Below are positions 1 through 5,377 of a stretch of 8,460 nucleotides of DNA, one piece after another. Positions within the stretch are counted from its first letter, which is position 1. Each line of letters begins with the position of its first letter. The position numbers and the translations under genes are program-made. The DNA is from Burkholderia sp. (lineage in GTDB: Bacteria > Pseudomonadota > Gammaproteobacteria > Burkholderiales > Burkholderiaceae), in assembly GCA_028292565.1 (NCBI GenBank), contig JAQGMD010000309.1:1-8460 (forward strand), in the 5' to 3' direction. Below the pieces are notes generated by a model. The model searched no databases. It saw only the letters and a list, made by a program, of their open reading frames with translations, and had not been told where the DNA came from.

Positions 1-80
1 CTTGCTATGGCGACGCCGATGCCACGTCCGCCGCCCGTGACCAGCGCATGTTTTCCCGCAAGACTCTGACCGGACATCAT
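1..80 (-). CDS. Short-chain dehydrogenase/reductase, N-terminus only (runs off left edge)
   Basis: Only the first 26 codons are visible. The translation begins MMSGQSLAGKHALVTGGGRG and continues IGVAIA. TGGGRGIG at residues 15-22 is the glycine-rich NAD(P)-binding motif (TGxxxGIG) of classical short-chain dehydrogenases, at the usual distance from the N-terminus. The start at 80 lies 2 nt after the stop of the monooxygenase-reductase gene, and GGAGGG sits 6 nt upstream; a second ATG at 77 is possible. Tight coupling makes it the third gene of the aromatic-CoA operon. Inferred role: oxidation of a hydroxyacyl-CoA or related alicyclic intermediate after dearomatisation, since dehydrogenases of this kind occur in the Azoarcus evansii anthranilate clusters. 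The family call is firm but the substrate cannot be read from this fragment. Confidence 0.85.
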   Translation of the reverse strand, partial: MMSGQSLAGKHALVTGGGRGIGVAIA

Positions 81-82
81 GC

Positions 83-2470
83 TCAACCCTCCAGCAGTCG
101 CGCGGCAATCTGTTGCGGCGTCAGACCGCTGTTGGCGGCGGCCAGTTGCCTTTCACGCTCGAGATTGCGTTCGAGTTGCAGCTTGGCCGCGCGATACTGC
201 TTCGGCCACTCCATGTCCGGGTAACCTATCCTTGCCGCTTCCGCGAGTGTCCATGCGGGATTGGCGAGATGGGGGCGCGCTACCGCGCAGAGATCGGCGC
301 GCCCTGCGGCAATGATGCTGTTGGCATGATCGGCCTCAAAGATCGCCCCTACCGCAATGGTCGGAATGCCTGCTTCATTGCGTATACGGTCAGCGAACGG
401 CGTCTGGAACATGCGGCCAAACACTGGCTTTTCCTCTTTGCTGACCTGGCCGGAGGAGCAATCAATCATGTCGGCGCCGGCCTGTTTGAACAGCCGGGCG
501 ATTGCCACCGCGTCCTCAGGTGTGATGCCGCCCTCAACCCAGTCATGTGCCGATATGCGCACACTGATCGGTTTATCCTCCGGCCAGGCCGACCGGATCG
601 CGGCGAAGACTTCGAGCGGATACCGGCAGCGCTTCTCGAGCGTGCCGCCGTATTCGTCGGTGCGGTGGTTGGTCAGCGGCGAGATAAAGCTCGACAGCAG
701 GTAGCCATGTGCGCAATGCAATTCCAGCCAGTCGAAGCCGGACTTGGCCGCCTCGCGTGTGGAGCGCACGAAATCGGCCTTGATGCGCTCCATGTCTTCG
801 CGTGTGGCTTCGCGTGCGACCTGTGATACGCCTTCGATGTACTGTTGCGGCGACGCGGCCACCAATGGCCAGTTGCCGGTCTCGAGCGGCAGGTCGATGC
901 CGTCCCACGAACGCCGGGTCGATCCTTTCGCACCGGCGTGGCCGATCTGCATCGCCATCTTCGCGTCGGAATTTGCATGCACGAATTCGACGATGCGCTT
1001 CCATGCCTGGGTATGTTCCGGCGTGTACAGGCCAGGACAAGCCGGCGTGATGCGCGCATCGGCAGATACGCAAGTCATCTCCGCAAACACCATGCCGGCG
1101 CCGCCCATTGCGCGGCTGCCGAGATGCACGAGATGGTAATCACCGGCGACACCGTCCACGGCGGAATACTGCGCCATCGGTGAAACCACGATACGGTTCT
1201 TCAGCACAGTGCCGCGCAGTTTGAATGGCGTCAGCATCGGTGGGATGCTACGGCTGGTCACGGGCCGGGAGATGCCAGCCCGGGCATGCGCATGATCGGC
1301 AAACCAGTTTTCGTACCGCTCTACATAGCCTGGATCGCGCAGCCGCAGGTTTTCATGCGAGATGCGCTGGCTGCGCGTCAGGAGCGAGTAGGCGAACTGG
1401 TCGGCTTCCAGGCGCGTGTAGCGGTTCACATTCTCGAACCATTCCATCGAATTGCGCGCCGCGCTTTGTATCTTCAGCACTTCCACCGCGCGTGCCTCCT
1501 CGTAAGCGGCCATCACCTGTTCCATGCCGCCATGTTTTCCGAAGCAGCGCGCGAGCTCGATAGCATCTTCCAGCGCAAGCTTGGTGCCGGAGCCGACGGA
1601 AAAATGGGCGGTGTGCGCGGCATCGCCCATCAACACCACCGGTACGCGTTTGCCATTGACGCTATTCCAATGCACCCAGCTCTTGCAGACGATGCGGGGG
1701 AACTTGATCCAGATCGCAGAGCCGCGCAGATGCCCTGCATTGCACATCAGCTTGTGGCCATCGAGATAGTTCGCGAACAGTTTCTCGCAGTATGCGATCG
1801 CCTCTTCCTGGCTCATCTTGTCGAAGCCGGCCCTGAGCCAGACGTCTTCCGGCGCTTCCACGATGAAGGTCGAGGTGTCGCCGTCATATTGATACGCATG
1901 CGCCTGGAACCAGCCGTGCTCCGTCTCCTCGAACGCGAAGGTGAAAGCGGAAAACAGTTTCCTGGTGCCGAGCCAAACAAACCGGCATTTGCGTGTATCG
2001 ATATCGGGCTGGTAGGTGGTTTCGTAGCGCGCGCGGACGCGGCTATTCAGGCCATCGCTCGCGATGATGATATCCGCGTCGTATTGCGCGGCCACCGCGC
2101 TGTCGTCGGTCACATCGGTTTCAAATACCAGCCTGACGTCAAGCTCTTCGCAGCGCTGCTGAAGGATGTTCAGCAGGCGCTTGCGCCCGATGCCGCAAAA
2201 GCCATGGCCGCCCGAAGTGATGGTGCGGCCCTTGAAATGCGTATCGATATCGTCCCAGTGGTTGAACGCCTGGAGGATGGTTTTCGCAGTTGGCTCGTCG
2301 GCGTTAACCAGGTTGCCGAGCGTCTGATCGGAAAACACTACACCCCAGCCGAAAGTATCGTAGGGCCGGTTGCGTTCGATCACGGTGATCTCGTGCCCCG
2401 GGTTCTGCTTCTTCATCAGCAGGGCAAAGTAAAGTCCGGCCGGTCCCCCGCCGATGCATACAATTTTCAT
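83..2470 (-). CDS. abmA: Anthraniloyl-CoA (2-aminobenzoyl-CoA) monooxygenase/reductase, FAD monooxygenase-OYE fusion
   Basis: This 795-residue protein joins two flavoenzymes. Residues 1 to about 385 are a class A FAD monooxygenase: GGGPAG at 7-12 binds FAD, ASDG (137-140) is the DG motif, and MGDAAH (281-286) is the GD motif. After a linker near 386-408, residues 409 to about 770 form an Old Yellow Enzyme barrel of the YqjM class, with SPMAQY (430-435), GHAG (510-513), HCAHGY (585-590, the His/His/Tyr substrate and proton-donor cluster), R638 and the phosphate-binding VGAIF...AGR region (707-724). This architecture is that of Azoarcus evansii 2-aminobenzoyl-CoA monooxygenase/reductase, which uses O2 and NAD(P)H to hydroxylate C5 and then reduces the ring to 2-amino-5-oxocyclohex-1-ene-carbonyl-CoA. 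The ligase just upstream and dehydrogenase downstream fit. AGGAA lies 5 nt before the ATG. Salicylyl-CoA 5-hydroxylase/oxidoreductase is the chief alternative, since the two share this architecture. The domain calls are firm; the substrate is inferred. Confidence 0.85.
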   Translation of the reverse strand: MKIVCIGGGPAGLYFALLMKKQNPGHEITVIERNRPYDTFGWGVVFSDQTLGNLVNADEPTAKTILQAFNHWDDIDTHFKGRTITSGGHGFCGIGRKRLLNILQQRCEELDVRLVFETDVTDDSAVAAQYDADIIIASDGLNSRVRARYETTYQPDIDTRKCRFVWLGTRKLFSAFTFAFEETEHGWFQAHAYQYDGDTSTFIVEAPEDVWLRAGFDKMSQEEAIAYCEKLFANYLDGHKLMCNAGHLRGSAIWIKFPRIVCKSWVHWNSVNGKRVPVVLMGDAAHTAHFSVGSGTKLALEDAIELARCFGKHGGMEQVMAAYEEARAVEVLKIQSAARNSMEWFENVNRYTRLEADQFAYSLLTRSQRISHENLRLRDPGYVERYENWFADHAHARAGISRPVTSRSIPPMLTPFKLRGTVLKNRIVVSPMAQYSAVDGVAGDYHLVHLGSRAMGGAGMVFAEMTCVSADARITPACPGLYTPEHTQAWKRIVEFVHANSDAKMAMQIGHAGAKGSTRRSWDGIDLPLETGNWPLVAASPQQYIEGVSQVAREATREDMERIKADFVRSTREAAKSGFDWLELHCAHGYLLSSFISPLTNHRTDEYGGTLEKRCRYPLEVFAAIRSAWPEDKPISVRISAHDWVEGGITPEDAVAIARLFKQAGADMIDCSSGQVSKEEKPVFGRMFQTPFADRIRNEAGIPTIAVGAIFEADHANSIIAAGRADLCAVARPHLANPAWTLAEAARIGYPDMEWPKQYRAAKLQLERNLERERQLAAANSGLTPQQIAARLLEG
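87..92 (-). promoter_or_regulatory. Shine-Dalgarno site for the short-chain dehydrogenase
   Basis: GGAGGG on the minus strand lies inside the last codons of the upstream monooxygenase-reductase gene, 6 nt before the ATG at 80 and 9 nt before the ATG at 77. It is a strong match to the anti-Shine-Dalgarno sequence. It supports the 80 or 77 start and suggests translational coupling, because ribosomes terminating at 83-85 pass directly over it. Confidence 0.7.
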
Positions 2471-2480
2471 TGACGTTCCT

Positions 2481-4106
2481 TCATTCGTTATTTGGCGGAC
2501 TGCGCAATTTATACCGCTGCAGCTTGCCGTTTTCGGTGCGCGGAAGCGAAGGGAGGAATTCGATGGCGCGCGGATACTTATACGGCGCGATGGCCTGCTT
2601 GACGAATTCCTGCAGTTGCTTCACGGTCTCGGCGGAAGCCTCGTACCCCTGCTTCAGCACCACGAACCCTTTGACGATCTGCCCGCGCTGTTCATCCGGC
2701 CAGCCCACTACGGCGCACTCAGCCACGGCGGGATGGCGCAGCAACGCGTCCTCCGCCTCCGGGCCGGCAATGTTGTAGCCGGCTGAAATAATCATGTCGT
2801 CGGTGCGCGCCCGGAACCAGAAATAGCCATCGGCATCCATTTCATACGCGTCGCCGGTCAGGTTCCAGCCGTCGTACACATAATTGCGCTGGCGGTCGTC
2901 GGCCAAGTAGCGGCAGCCGGTCGGTCCCTTGACGGCGAGCCGTCCAACAGTGCCGGTCGGGACGGGCGCGCCTTCGTCATCCAGCACGCATGCCTGGTAA
3001 CCGGGGATGGGCTTGCCGGTCGCGCCGGAACGAATCTCGTCACCCGCGGCGGAAATGAAGATGTGTAGCATTTCGGTCGAGCCGATGCCGTCTATCATGC
3101 GCAAGCCCGTCGCCTGCAGCCACAGGTCGCGGGTTGCGACCGGCAAGGCTTCGCCGGCCGAGACGCATTTCCTCAGGCTGGAAAGCTCGTATTTCGACGC
3201 CAGCGGAGCCATTTGCCGGTAGAAAGTAGGTGCGGTAAAGCAGACGCTGGCCCGGAAATCCTGCACCGCCTTCAGCAGCGTCTCGGGCGTCGGCTTTTCC
3301 AACAAGACGGTGGCGGCGCCGGCCCGCATCGGGAACAGCAACATGCCGCCCAGCCCGAAAGTGAATGCGAGCGGCGGCGTGCCAATGAAGATGTCATCCG
3401 GTTGCGCCTTTAGTGTCGAACGCGGAAAGCAGTCGCAGATCGCCATTACATCCCGATGAAAATGCATGGTGCCTTTCGGCGTGCCGGTGGTACCTGAAGT
3501 GAAAGCGATGATGCAGACATCTTCGGCGGATGTGGGCAACGCTTCAAAGGAAGCGGGTTTGTTCGCCATCAGTTGGTCCAGCGCTTCCGGGCCGCTGTCG
3601 TTGAACCAGGTAACGGCGCGAAGGGCGGGGGACTGGCCGCGAATGAGTTCCATTTCCGTCTTGAGGCTCGCCGAGCAGAGCGCCGCGTTGACCTTCGCCT
3701 TGTCGAGAATCACGCCCAGTTCCTTTGCGCGCAACAACGGCATGGTCGGCACGGCGATGCACCCGGCTTTCAGCACGGCTAGCATGCAAGCGGCCATCAT
3801 CGGCGTGTTTTCGCTACGTAGCAGCACGCGGTTGCCGGGCACCAGCTTCATGTCATCCAGCAGGACGTGCGCGATGCGATTGACCTTTTCCTGGAGCTGC
3901 GCGTAGGTCCAGGTTTCCTTATATGTGAAGATGGCTGGCTTGTCGGCATGGCCGGCCGCTATCGTTTTGTCCAGCAGCTCTGTCACGCAGTTCAGATCCG
4001 GCGGATACTGCAGCTCGGGCAAATCGAAGATCAGGTCCGGCCATTGCTCGCGCGGCGGCAGGTGGTCGCGCGCGAAGGTGTCCACGTGAGCGGTCGTGGG
4101 GCTCAT
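2481..4106 (-). CDS. abmG: 2-aminobenzoate-CoA ligase (benzoate-CoA ligase family)
   Basis: This 541-residue ANL-superfamily adenylate-forming enzyme would activate an aromatic acid with ATP and CoA in the cytoplasm, giving the aryl-CoA plus AMP and PPi. Visible motifs are the P-loop [10 protein letters not shown] (203-212), IGSTE (341-345), TGD (417-419, ribose binding), [13 protein letters not shown] (434-446, hinge) and [10 protein letters not shown] (522-531) with catalytic Lys528. Nothing essential is missing and the length is normal for benzoate/2-aminobenzoate-CoA ligases. It is the first gene of the operon: the stop is 10 nt from the monooxygenase-reductase start and an AT-rich promoter with a dyad lies upstream. 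TCTCC on the plus strand (GGAGA on the coding strand) sits about 6 nt before the ATG. 2-Aminobenzoate is inferred mainly from the adjacent fused oxygenase; benzoate, salicylate or another substituted benzoate cannot be excluded from sequence alone. Confidence 0.85.
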   Translation of the reverse strand: MSPTTAHVDTFARDHLPPREQWPDLIFDLPELQYPPDLNCVTELLDKTIAAGHADKPAIFTYKETWTYAQLQEKVNRIAHVLLDDMKLVPGNRVLLRSENTPMMAACMLAVLKAGCIAVPTMPLLRAKELGVILDKAKVNAALCSASLKTEMELIRGQSPALRAVTWFNDSGPEALDQLMANKPASFEALPTSAEDVCIIAFTSGTTGTPKGTMHFHRDVMAICDCFPRSTLKAQPDDIFIGTPPLAFTFGLGGMLLFPMRAGAATVLLEKPTPETLLKAVQDFRASVCFTAPTFYRQMAPLASKYELSSLRKCVSAGEALPVATRDLWLQATGLRMIDGIGSTEMLHIFISAAGDEIRSGATGKPIPGYQACVLDDEGAPVPTGTVGRLAVKGPTGCRYLADDRQRNYVYDGWNLTGDAYEMDADGYFWFRARTDDMIISAGYNIAGPEAEDALLRHPAVAECAVVGWPDEQRGQIVKGFVVLKQGYEASAETVKQLQEFVKQAIAPYKYPRAIEFLPSLPRTENGKLQRYKLRSPPNNE

Positions 4107-4162
4107 GGTGTGTCTCCGTTGTTCTGGTTAACCTGCGAGAGCTGGTGCGCTATGCGCGACCT

Positions 4163-4213
4163 GTTTCCTTAAACTACTTTAAATCTAAACTATTTAAAGT
4201 TCAAGCAGGAAAC
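4163..4213. promoter_or_regulatory. Putative operator: extended inverted repeat over the ligase operon promoter
   Basis: Two 22-nt arms (4163-4184 and 4192-4213) are separated by 7 nt. The inner 9 bp of each arm are perfect complements (ACTTTAAAT at 4176-4184, ATTTAAAGT at 4192-4200). The outermost 7 bp also match (GTTTCCT on the left; AGGAAAC on the right), with a 6-bp mismatched block between. A direct repeat overlaps it: AAACTACTTTAAA from 4171 and AAACTATTTAAA from 4187, 16 nt apart. The AT-rich block contrasts with the GC-rich surroundings. Two symmetric contact regions over a promoter suggest a dimeric repressor, or two dimers, perhaps responding to the aromatic acid or its CoA ester. 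No regulator gene lies in the window, so its identity is unknown. Confidence 0.55.
4176..4204 (-). promoter_or_regulatory. Probable sigma-70 promoter of the ligase operon
   Basis: On the minus strand a -35-like TTGAAC (4204-4199) is followed after exactly 17 nt by a -10-like TAAAGT (4181-4176). Each matches the consensus at four of six positions. Transcription would start near 4169, giving a leader of roughly 60 nt before the ATG at 4106. The promoter lies wholly inside the inverted repeat, so a protein bound to the dyad would block polymerase. It was found by eye and the start site is unproven. Confidence 0.45.
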
Positions 4214-4245
4214 CTCGCAGAGCCCATGGACGATTTGTGTGTCGC

Positions 4246-5037
4246 TCAAACCTCGACCACCAACTTCGCATCAAACGCCGGGTTCTCCCAAACCAGCTGA
4301 TCCGGCGTAGTCACAGCACTCCGGTTCTTCGCATACCCGCGCGGATTCGCCACAACGCGCGCCCCATTCACACGATAGTCAAAGCTGTCATGCACATGCC
4401 CATGTACCCACAGCGTCGCCTTGTCCAGCAGCGGCGTCAGGTCGGTGATAAATCCGGCATTCACAATGTCACCCGCATAGCGGGGATGTATCGATTTCGG
4501 ATGCGGCCCATGGTGGGTGACGACGACCGTCGGCCCGTCGAACGGCTCTTCCAGCTTGCGGCTCAACCAGTCGAACGACGCGATATGTATCTGCAACGCG
4601 TCCTGCGGCATGAAGAATTTGCCGTTACCGGTGAGGATCGCCTTGTGATCCATCATGCAGCGCGCGGCTTCCCGCATTGCCGCTTCCTGCTTTTCCTTGC
4701 CTTGCAGGCAATAGTCGGTCCAGAGGCAGCAGCCGAGGAAGCGCACGCCATTGACGACCAGCTCGTCGTTCTCGAGATAGTGAATGCCGGTAAGTCGCGC
4801 GCTCTCCCGCATCTCCGGGATCAGTTGCTCGAAGTCGGCGCCGTACCCTTCATGATTGCCATGCACATAGATGATCGGGACCGGCCAATCGCGAAAGGCC
4901 GCAATCGCTTGCGCATGCCGATGGATATCGCCGGCGAGTACCAGCACTTCGGCATCCGTCGGTTCAACGATCCGGTAGTCGGGGAACAGCCGTTCGAAGA
5001 ATTCGAGGTGCAGGTCGGAGGCAATCTGTATTTTCAT
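4246..5037 (-). CDS. Calcineurin-like metallophosphoesterase
   Basis: This 263-residue cytoplasmic protein has no visible signal peptide or membrane segment. It carries the full set of metallophosphoesterase motifs: DLH (8-10), GD (36-37), GNHE (60-63), THH (174-176) and GHVH (213-216, preceded by H212). These residues bind two divalent metal ions and hydrolyse a phosphoester. The substrate cannot be told from the motifs; relatives act on cyclic nucleotides, nucleotides or phosphoproteins, or are uncharacterised. The start is fixed within a few codons, since an in-frame TGA lies at 5052-5050; no strong Shine-Dalgarno is seen, only a weak GAGA. It points the same way as the catabolic operon, 139 nt upstream of the ligase. 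That gap contains a dedicated promoter, so it is probably a separate unit, although I see no clear terminator between them. The family is firm; the role is unknown. Confidence 0.88.
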   Translation of the reverse strand: MKIQIASDLHLEFFERLFPDYRIVEPTDAEVLVLAGDIHRHAQAIAAFRDWPVPIIYVHGNHEGYGADFEQLIPEMRESARLTGIHYLENDELVVNGVRFLGCCLWTDYCLQGKEKQEAAMREAARCMMDHKAILTGNGKFFMPQDALQIHIASFDWLSRKLEEPFDGPTVVVTHHGPHPKSIHPRYAGDIVNAGFITDLTPLLDKATLWVHGHVHDSFDYRVNGARVVANPRGYAKNRSAVTTPDQLVWENPAFDAKLVVEV

Positions 5038-5377
5038 TGGATGGTCTCGTCACGGATGGAAACATTTCCTGCAAACCCACGGCGCTAAACTCCTTTTCCG
5101 AGGCTTCGTCTGACCGCATTTGCGAGGATGGGGCAAATGATACAACTCGCACAACGGGCCCGGGTCAGGCCCATGCGGTCTTTTCCCTTGTGACCGCATC
5201 GATTTTCTCCCAGGACGAAAAACGACTATTCGAAAAAGAAATGCATGCCGAATCCGTTCACTGTGCAAAGAAATTGCCGCTGATTGCCGCATGGTAATAT
5301 TTCGAAGTTACCCACTGGCGCTGCCGCGAGCCGGTCCGTGGACATGTTACTAATTCTGTACTGGAAGAAAAGCCGGG
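5038..5377. promoter_or_regulatory. Divergent intergenic region with repeated TGACCGCAT elements
   Basis: This 340-nt region lies between the divergent phosphoesterase and c-di-GMP genes and should contain both promoters. I see no convincing gene in it; short reading frames have no recognisable product. TGACCGCAT occurs at 5111-5119 and 5191-5199, exactly 80 nt apart, with an inverted ATGCGGTC at 5173-5180. Nearer the plus-strand gene are a tandem ATTGCCGC (5273-5280 and 5283-5290), a TAATAT at 5295-5300 that could be a -10 element, and an inverted repeat GGTAA/TTACC (5293-5297, 5308-5312). No well-spaced -35/-10 pair stands out on either strand, so transcription starts are not assigned. Confidence 0.4.
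5173..5199. repeat. Inverted repeat ATGCGGTC/GACCGCAT
   Basis: Perfect 8-bp arms at 5173-5180 and 5192-5199 flank an 11-nt T-rich spacer. The right arm belongs to the TGACCGCAT 9-mer that recurs at 5111-5119. It could be a protein-binding site or a weak RNA hairpin. No long T-run follows directly, and the location between divergent genes argues against a terminator. Confidence 0.45.

Noticed and set aside
1286..2473. 395-codon plus-strand open frame opposite the monooxygenase-reductase gene
   Set aside because: It lies wholly antisense to a gene with clear FAD motifs, and its translation has no recognisable domain. It is an expected shadow in GC-rich DNA.
4126..4133. GGTTAACC palindrome in the ligase leader
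   Set aside because: A lone 8-bp palindrome, not clearly related to the larger dyad; it may be chance.
4964..5152. Minus-strand frame with an AAGGAG-GTG start signal near 5090, as a possible longer start for the phosphoesterase
   Set aside because: That GTG is out of frame with the phosphoesterase, and an in-frame TGA at 5052-5050 blocks any extension upstream of 5037.
5156..5172. GGGCC/GGCCC inverted repeat as a possible terminator
   Set aside because: The arms are only 5 bp, no T-run follows, and both flanking genes point away from it.
5037..5297. 86-codon plus-strand open frame in the divergent intergenic region
   Set aside because: There is no Shine-Dalgarno and no recognisable product, and it overlaps the likely promoter region of the phosphoesterase gene.
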